Positions 18,392 through 27,332 of a DNA stretch of 45,234 bases are shown piece after piece (positions within the stretch are counted from its first letter, which is position 1; each line of letters starts with the position of its first letter). The notes beneath the pieces are model-generated. The model was not told where the DNA came from. It saw nothing but the letters and a program-made list of their open reading frames with translations, and searched no databases. Where the stretch lies: NCBI GenBank assembly GCA_018056245.1, contig JAGPFZ010000017.1:1-45234 (forward strand). Reading direction: 5' to 3'. A program made the position numbers and the translations under genes. The stretch comes from Bacteroidales bacterium (GTDB lineage Bacteria > Bacteroidota > Bacteroidia > Bacteroidales > VadinHA17).

Positions 18392-20611
18392 TCACTTCAG
18401 CTCGATTATTTTTTTCAAAATACCAGGCTCACTCTTTTCGATATCTTGCATTGGAGAACAGCCTCCAACTGATATTAAAAACTTACCGGGCTTTATCACT
18501 CTTTTGTATTCTTCATCAACAAAAGAAAAATCTTCGGGAGTAAGTTTAAAAACTACGGTCTTGCTTTCTCCGGCCTTCAGGTCTATTCTTTTGAATCCCT
18601 TGAGCGTCCGAAGAGGCACAGGAACTTTTGCGGAAAGATTGGATATATATAACTGAACAACTTCTTCTCCATCCCTTTTACCAGTGTTTCTGACATTTAT
18701 GGAAACTTCAACCGGTTCGCCTGTTTTAATTGTCTTTTTAACCTTCATTTTACTATATCCGAATGTGGAATAGCTTAATCCATAGCCGAATGGATAAAGC
18801 GGTTCTCCTGTGAAATATCTGTAAGTACGGTTTTTCATATTGTAATCTTCAAAAGGTGGAAGGTCTTTTACCGACTTATAGAAAGTAACCGGCAGTCTTC
18901 CTGCTGGATTATAATCTCCAAATATCACATCTGCTATAGCCTGGCCTCCTGCCTGGCCGGGATACCATGCTTCGATTATTGCAGGAATATTTTCCTTTTC
19001 CCAGTTAACGGCAATAGCGCTGCCATTTAGTAATACCAGTATCACCGGCTTGCCAAGTGCATGAACTTTTTTTATGAGTTCCTGCTGGATATCAGGCAAG
19101 TCGATACGTGTCCTGTCGCCTCCCTTGAAGCCTTCCGCATTAACACGCATCTCCTCACCTTCGAGACGCGGAGTAATACCCATGCACATAATAACTACAT
19201 CGGCAGTTTTTGCAATGTTAAGAGCCTCAGATATCATTTCGTCCGATGGTTTCTGACCAGGCATCCCTTCAACCCAGTTACAGCCACGCGCATATATGAC
19301 TTCCGAATAACCTGAAACTTTTTCCCTGATTCCTCTCAGAGGAGTAACAGGATCGGAAGGCGTTCCGTTATAGTTACCAAGCAAAACAAATGTTTCGTCG
19401 GAATTTGGACCAATAACTGCTATCTTTCCGATATCTTTTCTCAATGGCAGAAAGGCACCTTCGTTTTTAAGAAGCACTATAGATTTGCAGGCAGTTAAGC
19501 GAGCAAGGTCTTTATGCTCCTGACAGTCATTTATACTATAGGGTATGCTGGAATAAGGTACAATTTCGGGTGGGTCAAACATACCGAGTTTCATTCGTGC
19601 CGTAAAGAGTCTCTTAACCGACACATCAATTTCCTGTTCTGTTATCAATCCTTTTTCTACAGCCTCTCTGAGGCTTCTGTAAACCGATGCACATTCAAGG
19701 TCGGTGCCCGATTTTACAGCCAGGGCAGCAGCTTCGGCAGGCGTTCCCACTATCTTATGACCTCTGTATATATCGCTGATAGCACCGCAGTCGGAAACAA
19801 TATATCCTTCGAAGCCCCATTCATCCCTTATTATACCGTTCAGCAGGTAATTACTGCCGCAACATGCCTCGCCGTTATATCTGTTATATGCACACATCAC
19901 AGAATATACTTTTCCTTCTTTAATACTCATTTCAAAATGAGGAAGATAAGTCTCAAGCAAATCTCTTTTATCTGTAACCGCATCGAACGTATGACGTTCA
20001 GGCTCAGGACCGCTGTGCACAACATAGTGTTTGACCGTCGAAATTGTTTTGAAATATTTTGGATTGTCGCCTTGAAGTCCTTTGATAAACTGAATTGCAA
20101 GTTTTCCGGTCAAATATGGATCCTCTCCATAGGTTTCCTGCCCTCTTCCCCATCGGGGATCTCTGAAAATATTAATGTTTGGCGTCCAGAAAGTAAGACC
20201 CTGATACCTTTCTCTCGAATTGTTTCTTATAAATTCATGGTGCTTGGCCCGGGCTTCATCTGAAATTGCCGTTGAAACACGCAGGAAAAGCTCTTCATCC
20301 CATGTCGCTGCAAGTCCTATTGCCTGTGGGAAAACAGTTGCAAGACCAGCTCGTCCCACTCCATGAAGACACTCGTTCCACCAGTCATATTTCGGTATTC
20401 CAAGCCTTTCAATGGCCGGGGCGGCATTCATCATCTGGCTTATTTTTTCTTCAAGGGTCATTCGTTGAACAAGGTCGTTAACTCTCTCTTCAACAGAAAG
20501 AGACGGATTCAAAAAGGCGTATTGAAAACCTGATTGTGATGAAGCAATGCAGGTGCTAATCAAACAAGCCGTTATAAATCCAAAAAACTTCATAAAGTTT
20601 ATTTGTTTCAT
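18392..20611 (-). CDS. Glycoside hydrolase family 3 (beta-xylosidase/glucosidase-like)
   Basis: 739 residues from the ATG complementary to 20609-20611 (MKQINFMKFF); a second ATG at 20593 is equally possible. A signal peptide is followed by the GH3 TIM-barrel (PKYDWWNECLHGVGRAG, TFWTPNINIFRDPRWGRG, ETYGEDPYLTG). The nucleophile Asp sits in GYIVSDCGAISD (D274 of this start). Then come the alpha/beta sandwich (LLKNEGAFLPL, IAVIGPNSDE) and a C-terminal fibronectin-III-like domain. The WWNECLHG/DCGA pattern is that of the Xyl3/plant-type beta-xylosidase group. Periplasmic release of xylose, arabinose or glucose from oligosaccharides is likely. An open frame extends 22 codons upstream without homology. 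Confidence 0.92.
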   Translation of the reverse strand: MKQINFMKFFGFITACLISTCIASSQSGFQYAFLNPSLSVEERVNDLVQRMTLEEKISQMMNAAPAIERLGIPKYDWWNECLHGVGRAGLATVFPQAIGLAATWDEELFLRVSTAISDEARAKHHEFIRNNSRERYQGLTFWTPNINIFRDPRWGRGQETYGEDPYLTGKLAIQFIKGLQGDNPKYFKTISTVKHYVVHSGPEPERHTFDAVTDKRDLLETYLPHFEMSIKEGKVYSVMCAYNRYNGEACCGSNYLLNGIIRDEWGFEGYIVSDCGAISDIYRGHKIVGTPAEAAALAVKSGTDLECASVYRSLREAVEKGLITEQEIDVSVKRLFTARMKLGMFDPPEIVPYSSIPYSINDCQEHKDLARLTACKSIVLLKNEGAFLPLRKDIGKIAVIGPNSDETFVLLGNYNGTPSDPVTPLRGIREKVSGYSEVIYARGCNWVEGMPGQKPSDEMISEALNIAKTADVVIMCMGITPRLEGEEMRVNAEGFKGGDRTRIDLPDIQQELIKKVHALGKPVILVLLNGSAIAVNWEKENIPAIIEAWYPGQAGGQAIADVIFGDYNPAGRLPVTFYKSVKDLPPFEDYNMKNRTYRYFTGEPLYPFGYGLSYSTFGYSKMKVKKTIKTGEPVEVSINVRNTGKRDGEEVVQLYISNLSAKVPVPLRTLKGFKRIDLKAGESKTVVFKLTPEDFSFVDEEYKRVIKPGKFLISVGGCSPMQDIEKSEPGILKKIIELK

Positions 20612-20720
20612 AAAAATCTGATTTAAAGAACTTCCATATAAATATAGTGATATTTTTATAAAATGTTTTAAGAGCAAATATTCAATGCGGGAATATTATT
20701 ATCAATTCATAAATTTTCTT

Positions 20721-21683
20721 CTAAAAAGTATAGAATTCATATTTTATCTGCCATTCGAATTTCTCGCCGGGCTTAACTGAAATTTTGATAAACGGTTCAG
20801 GGCATACGGTTGTTGGCGACGACCAATATGCCAGCCTGACTAAAGGACGGTCGCAAGTAACTCTCATACCTGCACGTGAATTATGATTTTCTATTCTTAT
20901 ATCATAATCGGCTGGAGTGTTCCCATAACCTTTCAGATCAGTACAATAAACTCTTTCATCAGGTGACTGGTTCTTCAAGTATACAAGTTTATTCTCCTGT
21001 ATAGCAACTACTCCTTCAAAGCCCTTATCCGAACACTCCGGATTAAAAGTAAAAGTAATAATGTATCCCGGTCCAACAGGCTGTTTATCAATTACAGGAA
21101 AGTTATGATTGTAAACTGTTGTTTCTACAGGCAGTTTTCCGGTATTCAAAAAAGAATGTGAAATTATCATTTCTGGTTTACCTGATACAAGGTAAATCTG
21201 TTTCTCATATTTATAGGAATATTCTTCGTCTTTAAGAATATGAGTAAATTTTACACTTCTTTTGTTGCTATTTATTAGCCATTTACCATGATTTTTTACT
21301 GGATATAGTCTGAAATTTGAATAAGGTTTTTCATCCGGTTTTTGGAGCATTCCAACCCCTATTTTCAAAAAGGTTTCACCTGGTTTTGCTTCATCGAATC
21401 CGATTTGTCCGAATTCTTCAACCGGACCTATTACAGCATCATGTGTTTCAGGGTTATAATTTTCGAACCACTGTCCAAAAAAGGTATGTCCTTTATATTC
21501 GAGGCTTGCCACAATACCTGAGTGATCAAATCTTGTACCTCTGTAGTATCCTTTCTCATTATCAGGAAGATACAAAATTGCATTAATAATGTCGTTAGTA
21601 ATTTTGACATTAGGAACATCTGTCTGGGCTGTTAAATATAAGAAGCTCATGATTAAAACAGTTGATAATAATAATTTTTTCAT
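20721..21683 (-). CDS. Secreted mutarotase-like (aldose-epimerase fold) protein
   Basis: 320 residues with a clear signal peptide (MKKLLLSTVLIMSFLYLTAQ). The beta-rich body has the start pattern YYRGTRFDHSGIVASLEYKG and a C-terminal CPEPFIKISVKPGEKFEW, typical of galactose-mutarotase-like beta-supersandwich proteins. It lacks an obvious classical epimerase catalytic His/Glu pair that I can assign. Its ATG overlaps the stop codon of the B12 reactivation-type gene (ATGA overlap at 21680-21683), so it is translationally coupled to a C1 operon, although its fold suggests carbohydrate work. The function is unresolved. Confidence 0.65.
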   Translation of the reverse strand: MKKLLLSTVLIMSFLYLTAQTDVPNVKITNDIINAILYLPDNEKGYYRGTRFDHSGIVASLEYKGHTFFGQWFENYNPETHDAVIGPVEEFGQIGFDEAKPGETFLKIGVGMLQKPDEKPYSNFRLYPVKNHGKWLINSNKRSVKFTHILKDEEYSYKYEKQIYLVSGKPEMIISHSFLNTGKLPVETTVYNHNFPVIDKQPVGPGYIITFTFNPECSDKGFEGVVAIQENKLVYLKNQSPDERVYCTDLKGYGNTPADYDIRIENHNSRAGMRVTCDRPLVRLAYWSSPTTVCPEPFIKISVKPGEKFEWQIKYEFYTF

Positions 21684-22381
21684 ATTTGATTTTGTTTTAG
21701 TCGTCTGTAGATGCAGTTTCTATCATCACACAAATTGCAAGTATAAAAATTAAACCTTACTTTTTTGCCAATTCCTATTATTCCGCTTACCGATTTAAGA
21801 GGAATCATTAATGCTGAGTTTGTCAGAGTAATGCCGCAATAATTGTCTGGAATAAGGCTGAAGAGTTTATCTTGTTCTGAAACATCCCAACCGCAATATC
21901 CAGGGCTATAACGATTTGTTATTAACATTCCTTCAGCCGCCATCATTATTTTGAGTTTTTCCTGCATAAGGTCGGCGCCTGCTTCAACTATTTCACTTCC
22001 CACAACATCAAAAACATAACCTTCAAGTAAATTTTTTTCTTCAATGAGTTTTTTTGATCTATCACTTAATCTCGAGCCTGCTGTACAGGCAAAGACGGCA
22101 ACCGATTCCGATTTCCAAAGTTGTGAAATAATGATTTTCCCGGGATGAAAGTCAATACCTTCAATTGTCATAACCCCCGATTCCTTATTTATTTTTATGT
22201 TGGAACAGATAGCTAATTCGGCTTTAACATCGGATAGTTCGGATGCTTCTGAAAGCACTTTATCAATTGATTTCAAAAGAAACTCAGGACTATCTTCTCT
22301 CTCGCAGTCAAGAAGTTTTAAAATCCGGGAAGGATTGATTTTCAGCTCACTATAATCAAACCTGAAGGTGTATCTTTTCAT
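21680..22381 (-). CDS. Stand-alone MetH activation-type (B12 reactivation) domain protein
   Basis: 233 residues, cytoplasmic. The central motif RYSPGYCGWDVSEQ (157-170) corresponds to the AdoMet/B12-contacting loop of the methionine synthase activation domain. The segment LTNSALMIPLKSVSGIIGIG (186-205) follows it, and a C-terminal Cys cluster (C215, C218, C223 ahead of IYRR) ends the protein. Such free-standing versions are encoded with corrinoid methyltransferase genes, where they may reduce or remethylate inactive cob(II)alamin. It is the fourth gene of a five-gene minus-strand operon, starting 14 bases after the MetV-MetF fusion. The Cys cluster could hold a metal or Fe-S centre, which is inference. 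Confidence 0.82.
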   Translation of the reverse strand: MKRYTFRFDYSELKINPSRILKLLDCEREDSPEFLLKSIDKVLSEASELSDVKAELAICSNIKINKESGVMTIEGIDFHPGKIIISQLWKSESVAVFACTAGSRLSDRSKKLIEEKNLLEGYVFDVVGSEIVEAGADLMQEKLKIMMAAEGMLITNRYSPGYCGWDVSEQDKLFSLIPDNYCGITLTNSALMIPLKSVSGIIGIGKKVRFNFYTCNLCDDRNCIYRRLKQNQI

Positions 22382-22395
22382 TGTATTAGAATTAA

Positions 22396-23832
22396 TTACC
22401 CGGTTATTCCTGATTCCCTTACTATTTTTTCAACCACATCTTCATATCCCATAGTTGTTAGATGAATTCCGTTTACTCCCTGCATCTTCCTGACGGCAGT
22501 TATCAACTCGAGAGCGATGGTGATTCCTTCCTCATGAGCAGAATTTCCTGCTTTTTCCATTCGTCTCAAGATTTTATCGGGCACAATTACTCCTGGTATT
22601 TCATTATTGAGATAATTGGCCATTTTAAGGCTTCTCAGAGGAGCTATACCTATTAGTATATATACTTTATTAAGAATGTCACGTTTATATAGTTGTTCGA
22701 GCCATCGTTGGACACCTTCGCTGTCAAAAACAAGGTTTGTCTGAAGAAACTGAGCTCCGGCATTAACTTTCTTATGTTCCCTTAAAGCCTGATATTCGGG
22801 TTTTGAAGCAAAAGGCGAAGCTGCAGCACCCAAAAAATAATCCGGCTTTTGCTTTATTTCACGTCCGTCGAGATATTTTCCTTCATCTCTCATTTTTCTA
22901 AGAATCCATAGCATCTGAACCGAATCTGTATCGACAATTTCCATACTACCTGCAGGGGGTGGCCCAATGACCGGATTATCACCTGTGATGCATAATATAT
23001 TTCTTATACCCAATGCATTAGCACCAATAACTTTCGACTGGAGGCTATAACGGTTATTATCGCGTGCGGGAATTTGAAGAACAGGCTCAGTTCCAAGTTC
23101 TGAAGCCACTTTACAACAAATGATACTTGCCATCCTGGGGATTGATGAAGAGTTGTCAGTAAAATTTATAGCTGACACATAAGGCTTTACTGTTTCGATG
23201 CTTTTTCTTAGCCGGTCTGTCCCGGCATGTTGAGGCGGAATAATTTCAGTTGTGAAGACGAAGTCGCCCTTCTTAAGTCTTTCTTCGAGAAGACTTACAG
23301 GTTTAGTATAAGAAGGGGAATGATACAGAGAATCGCCGTTCCACCATTCAGGCTGACGCACAGGACGGAATACATTTTCCCATGTTTCCCTGCGGTGTTC
23401 TTTATCCCTATAAAAAAGACTGCTGAAAAAATGTTTGCTACCGACAATTTTTACCTGCTTAACAACATCGCCCCATGTTTGTGTTCCAGCCTTAAGCCAG
23501 TCGAGTGGAGGCAAAATTTCCATCAATCTCTCCTGCCGTTTCATTTTCCACGACCTTTCAAAAATCTTATACCAGATACAAGGCCTTGTTTTATCAACAT
23601 AACATTTTTCGGGTGTCGAGCCTCCACAAGGACCGTTTCTAAGTCCTTTGGGACATTCCATAGGACATATAAATGCAGTTTCTTGCAGAAGGCAATTGCC
23701 GCACATTCGACATCCGAACATAAATCCTTTGACAATCCTTTCGGTTGAGGCAAGTAACCTGCGCGAAAATTTTTCCTTTTTAAATGGATAAAATGGCGGT
23801 TGCCATCTCCGTCCGGGTGTAAATAACGACAT
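22396..23832 (-). CDS. MetV-MetF fusion: methylenetetrahydrofolate reductase with Cys-rich N-domain
   Basis: 478 residues. The first 90 residues form the MetV-like (PF12225) domain with eight cysteines (C41, C44, C47, C56, C60, C69, C77, C85; for example FGCRMCGNC and GPCGG). After a linker to about residue 185, the MetF TIM-barrel follows (FVFTTEIIPPQ, ALGIRNILCITGDNP, AGAQFLQTN). MetF reduces methylene-THF to methyl-THF. In acetogens MetV is a separate electron-transfer partner, so here the partner is fused. It lies 18 bases after the methyl-THF methyltransferase gene, so the reaction product feeds the corrinoid protein or, in reverse, oxidises methyl groups. Confidence 0.88.
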   Translation of the reverse strand: MSLFTPGRRWQPPFYPFKKEKFSRRLLASTERIVKGFMFGCRMCGNCLLQETAFICPMECPKGLRNGPCGGSTPEKCYVDKTRPCIWYKIFERSWKMKRQERLMEILPPLDWLKAGTQTWGDVVKQVKIVGSKHFFSSLFYRDKEHRRETWENVFRPVRQPEWWNGDSLYHSPSYTKPVSLLEERLKKGDFVFTTEIIPPQHAGTDRLRKSIETVKPYVSAINFTDNSSSIPRMASIICCKVASELGTEPVLQIPARDNNRYSLQSKVIGANALGIRNILCITGDNPVIGPPPAGSMEIVDTDSVQMLWILRKMRDEGKYLDGREIKQKPDYFLGAAASPFASKPEYQALREHKKVNAGAQFLQTNLVFDSEGVQRWLEQLYKRDILNKVYILIGIAPLRSLKMANYLNNEIPGVIVPDKILRRMEKAGNSAHEEGITIALELITAVRKMQGVNGIHLTTMGYEDVVEKIVRESGITG

Positions 23833-23850
23833 ACCTTGTATTAATCATTT

Positions 23851-24690
23851 TTACTTAAAGATTCGGCTTGCCTCAATATATCTCATGGCATAATCATCCC
23901 TACCCAGAATAAGGTCAATTGCTCGAATAATTGCGATTATTTTCTCCGGATTGGCAATCGGGCATGTAAGTCCTGCACTAATCGCCAGAGCGGCAAATGC
24001 AGAATTAAGATGTTCTCTTCCGGGCAAACCAAAAGAAATATTACTTAACCCAAGAGTAATATTATGTTTCAGTTTATCGTGGACTAGTTTTATGGTTTGA
24101 AGAGTAATGATGCATGCACGGGGGTCAGCGCTTACTGCCATGGCCATTGGATCAATAATAATATCTTCTTCAGGTATTCCGGCTTTAACAGCCCTGTTGA
24201 GAATTTTTTCCGCAATCGCCACTCTTTTTTCTGGTTCATAAGTTATACCGTTTTCATCCATCACCAAGCCTATAATTGCCGCTCCATACTCTTTTGCAAT
24301 AGGTAGTATAACGGAAAGTGATTTTTCCTCTCCGTTTACCGAGTTGATAAGACATTTACCCTTTGAAACTTTCAACGCTGCTTCAATTGCATCTGGATTA
24401 GGAGAATCAAGGCAAAGAGGGATATCAAAGTTATTTTCAAGTGCTATTACTGTTTCGGGAAGAAGTTTTTCGTCATCCACTCCGGGATAGCCCACATTCA
24501 CATCCAGGACATCCGCAAAGGCATTAATCTGAGCCCTGGCCAGTTCCAGAACATAATCAAATTTTTCTTCCTGTAGTGATGCGATTAACTTTTTTCTTCG
24601 TGTAGGATTAATGCATTCACCTATTATAATAGCAGGACCTTCAGTGTTTATAGTAACCTCTTTAGTTTTTCCTCTTAGAATCGTAATCAT
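23851..24690 (-). CDS. Methyl-THF:corrinoid protein methyltransferase (DHPS-like)
   Basis: 279 residues forming a pterin-binding TIM barrel of the dihydropteroate-synthase-like superfamily. It contains VIDPMAMAVS-type (IIIDPMAMAVSADP) and GLSNISFGLPGREHLN, the hallmark of AcsE/MtgA and of the MetH folate domain. DVLDVNVGYPGVDDE matches the pterin-binding strand. It moves a methyl group between tetrahydrofolate N5 and a corrinoid cobalt. Its start overlaps the stop of the corrinoid protein gene by four bases (ATGA), so the two are translated together. Genuine folate-biosynthetic FolP is excluded by the GLSNISFG segment and the context. Confidence 0.9.
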   Translation of the reverse strand: MITILRGKTKEVTINTEGPAIIIGECINPTRRKKLIASLQEEKFDYVLELARAQINAFADVLDVNVGYPGVDDEKLLPETVIALENNFDIPLCLDSPNPDAIEAALKVSKGKCLINSVNGEEKSLSVILPIAKEYGAAIIGLVMDENGITYEPEKRVAIAEKILNRAVKAGIPEEDIIIDPMAMAVSADPRACIITLQTIKLVHDKLKHNITLGLSNISFGLPGREHLNSAFAALAISAGLTCPIANPEKIIAIIRAIDLILGRDDYAMRYIEASRIFK

Positions 24691-25367
24691 GCCGACATTC
24701 TCGATATATGCGTATTCAAATAATTAACGGCACCCTGAGGGTCGGGTGAATAAAAATCGGCTCCAATTTTACGGCAAAAATCCATTGTGACTGGAGCGCC
24801 TCCTACAAGTATAATACGCTCAGGTTCTTTCTCCTTGATTTCAGCAACAATCTTTCTCATATTCTCCATTGTTGTAGTAAGAAGTGCTGATAATCCTACC
24901 ACGGCATGGGGATGCTTCTCGATTGCTTTCTGAAATTTATCGACCCCCACATCAACACCTAAATCAATTACTTCCCATCCGGCTCCTTCAATCATCATTG
25001 CCACAAGATTTTTGCCTATATCATGAAGGTCGCCAGTAACAGTGCCTATAATAAAAGTACCTTTTCGTTTTGTTTCTCCCGACAGGAAAAAAGGTTTCAG
25101 ATGCTCCATGGCGCTGCTCATGGCTTTTGCCGACATAAGCATCTGAGGAACAAATATTTCCTGACGGCTGAATTTATTTCCCACATTAGTCATTGCCGGT
25201 ATAAGAGCCTCTTCCAATATAGCGGTTGGGCTTATTCCCGATTCGATAGCTTTCCTTGCCAGCTCATCGGCACCATCCTGGTCTTTCATGCCTTGTGGAT
25301 AAGGAGAAGCTTTGTTGATTTTGCCAACTTCAACACAATATAATAGTCTCTCAAGTAAATCGTTCAT
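24687..25367 (-). CDS. Methyltransferase corrinoid protein (MtbC/MttC-like)
   Basis: 226 residues. The N-terminal helical cap (1-95, with the ALIPAMTNVGNKFSRQEIFV pattern) precedes a Rossmann-like B12-binding domain. The cobalt-ligating motif D-x-H-x-x-G is D113, H115, G118 in VTGDLHDIGKN. DLGVDVG (135-141) and LSALLTTTMENM follow. The protein carries the methyl group as methylcobamide between methyltransferases. It heads the operon. No cobalamin riboswitch core could be recognised in the 130 bases upstream. The matching substrate-specific methyltransferase (MttB/MtbB-type or homocysteine-binding) is not in this window. Confidence 0.92.
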   Translation of the reverse strand: MNDLLERLLYCVEVGKINKASPYPQGMKDQDGADELARKAIESGISPTAILEEALIPAMTNVGNKFSRQEIFVPQMLMSAKAMSSAMEHLKPFFLSGETKRKGTFIIGTVTGDLHDIGKNLVAMMIEGAGWEVIDLGVDVGVDKFQKAIEKHPHAVVGLSALLTTTMENMRKIVAEIKEKEPERIILVGGAPVTMDFCRKIGADFYSPDPQGAVNYLNTHISRMSA

Positions 25368-25497
25368 AAAATCCTGAAGATTGGAAAGTAAAATAATTGT
25401 CCAATATAATAAAGTTTCTTTAAACCATCAAAAATCAACCGTTAGAGAATAATATTTTAACAGCAGATTAATAAACCCGTGGCCAGTGTTTCGGATT

Positions 25498-26601
25498 TTA
25501 ATGCCTTGGCCTTATTGTCCAGCTTGCCGTAATTCCCATTAATTCAGCATTGCTCGTATGTGCTTTCATAAAAACTCCTGCAACCAGATTATTATCTATT
25601 TTATAAACAAGCTCATATTTCTGGTATACACTATGCCTTGCCTTATAAGGCGCATAAACATATAATCCAAGATATTGAGTGAAAATAACTTTTCCCATAT
25701 GAAAGTCCTGGCCTGCAGTGACAGCAAATCTTTTATAGTCAATCCCTGTTTGCTCTCTTCTTATTACCTCTTTAATAGCATTATCTACAATCAATTCGAC
25801 TCCTGCATTTAATGAATAAAATGTTTTTAATTTTTTAAGCCCTCTGGCATAAATACCCAATGAAACACATCCTTTCTCAGGAAACATCTCGGTTTTATCA
25901 ATAACTTTATAGGATAAAAGAGAACCTGCTAAAAAGTATATTCCTGGTTCTTTGATTTTGTTATCAACAAAATATTTCTTTTTCAATAAAGGTAAAGGAT
26001 TTTTATAATATTCTAATCCTGCCGCTAATGTTGGGAAATTCATTCCGTAATTAGGTTGTTTAATACCGCCGTTTGAAATATGATTGTAGAACCCCGACAG
26101 AGTTAAATACAGATGAGGTGAAATTTTGTATTTAAATCTTGTACTGACGTATAATGGAAAGCTTATACGTGTAGAAAAAAACTGGTTTTCAGGGTTATCA
26201 TTTTCATCATAAAATTTTGTATGATAAGATAATCCCACACCTCCTCTCACTGAAAAAATATATCGTTTGCCTGAAGCAAGTATAGGTTCGGCAAATCCAG
26301 TAAGAATAAAAGCTCCACCCAGAACTTTCGGATTATTAAAACTGAAATAGCCTGTCTGAAGGCCTGAATACCAGCAAGTGTTAAAAATCTTCCAGCTATT
26401 ATATGAGGTATGGAGGCGTCCTAAATCAAAAATAAAGCCATAAGGTTTAGTGTTTGAAATTGGTTTAACAATTTTTGTGTGAGGTATAATAAAACCATAA
26501 TGATTATTAAAGCCATAATATGGGAAATTCAGACTGTCGGCCTGAGAATAGCATACAGTAGCATTCAGAATAAGTATTCCCTTTATTAGATTATGTTTCA
26601 T
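25498..26601 (-). CDS. Acyloxyacyl hydrolase / PagL-like outer-membrane beta-barrel
   Basis: 367 residues with a signal peptide. The mature protein alternates polar and hydrophobic residues like an outer-membrane barrel. The segment NHISNGGIKQPNYGMNFPTL carries the His-Ser and Asn pattern of the lipid A 3-O-deacylase (PagL) family, here the longer acyloxyacyl hydrolase form common in Bacteroidota. It would trim acyl chains of lipid A in the outer membrane. It converges on nothing; its stop is 130 bases upstream of the C1 operon on the same strand. Enzymatic activity is family-based. Confidence 0.8.
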   Translation of the reverse strand: MKHNLIKGILILNATVCYSQADSLNFPYYGFNNHYGFIIPHTKIVKPISNTKPYGFIFDLGRLHTSYNSWKIFNTCWYSGLQTGYFSFNNPKVLGGAFILTGFAEPILASGKRYIFSVRGGVGLSYHTKFYDENDNPENQFFSTRISFPLYVSTRFKYKISPHLYLTLSGFYNHISNGGIKQPNYGMNFPTLAAGLEYYKNPLPLLKKKYFVDNKIKEPGIYFLAGSLLSYKVIDKTEMFPEKGCVSLGIYARGLKKLKTFYSLNAGVELIVDNAIKEVIRREQTGIDYKRFAVTAGQDFHMGKVIFTQYLGLYVYAPYKARHSVYQKYELVYKIDNNLVAGVFMKAHTSNAELMGITASWTIRPRH

Positions 26602-26653
26602 TGTTCCGCAACCAGAAGAGTGCTAATTAGAAAACATAAAAAGCAAAGAGTTA

Positions 26654-27304
26654 TTATATTAGCTTCAGACGAATATTTTTAATGGCCGCGGTTGTACACC
26701 ACGAGGCTATGCCAAATGGTTTTGAAAGTTCCACTTCAGGTCTTAATGAAAGTCTTTTGTTTCCGATAGAAAAATCAACTACTTTTTCATTATCAATCCA
26801 TGCTTCGATTTTTTCTTCGGTTGTTCTCACTTTTATATTATACCATCTGTCATTCTCAAAACTCATAAGTCGGGTTGTCTCGTTTTCTGAAGCATCCATA
26901 CCGTCAATGCAACTTAGTCCGACAACAGTTCCCCCCCATCCTCCGACAATAAGTGTGCAATATTCTTTTCCGACAGGGAATGTCATTCCGCAGAAGAAAT
27001 CATTTCCTGTAATACGCATTGCTTCAAGTGAAACCTCATAATTTATTTCAGGGAATTTCTTTTTGTAAGTGATTCCTGTGCAGCCTTCTCCCATTCCGAG
27101 AATAATCTGGCCGCCTGAAACTTCAACAGGACCTTGTGGTCCAAAATTTGTTATCTCCCATCCGTCAAGGGTTCTCCCGTTAAAAATATAAGTAGTGTCA
27201 AGAACAGGGATATTTTCTTTATTAATTTGTTTTTTTTCTGACTTCCTTCCGGTACATGCAGTTGTAACCAATAATATTATAATAATGTTATATAATGCTC
27301 GCAT
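26654..27304 (-). CDS. DUF1080-type (3-keto-disaccharide hydrolase-like) lipoprotein
   Basis: 216 residues. The N-terminus is a lipoprotein signal (IIIILLVTTAC, Cys about 17). The rest is a concanavalin-like jelly roll with FNGRTLDGWEITNFG near the start and ENDRWYNIKVRTTEEKIEAW with VDFSI near the end, the DUF1080 pattern. Recent members hydrolyse 3-keto-glycosides produced by Gfo/Idh/MocA oxidoreductases, one of which is encoded at 16011. It lies just 28 bases after the broken fucosidase gene on the same strand. Confidence 0.8.
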   Translation of the reverse strand: MRALYNIIIILLVTTACTGRKSEKKQINKENIPVLDTTYIFNGRTLDGWEITNFGPQGPVEVSGGQIILGMGEGCTGITYKKKFPEINYEVSLEAMRITGNDFFCGMTFPVGKEYCTLIVGGWGGTVVGLSCIDGMDASENETTRLMSFENDRWYNIKVRTTEEKIEAWIDNEKVVDFSIGNKRLSLRPEVELSKPFGIASWCTTAAIKNIRLKLI

Positions 27305-27332
27305 TATAAATATCTTACGTTTATCAATCAGA

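Noticed and set aside
19514..20263. Long open frame (249 codons) antisense to the GH3 gene
   Set aside because: Shadow of the GH3 coding sequence; no homology-like pattern, and the opposite strand is a clear enzyme.
23227..23748. 173-codon open frame antisense to the MetV-MetF gene
   Set aside because: Shadow frame, Phe/His/Arg-rich and without signal or domain.
25368..25497. Possible cobalamin riboswitch before the corrinoid operon
   Set aside because: The spacer is only 130 bases and I see neither the B12-box nor the GCCACTG core in the correct orientation.
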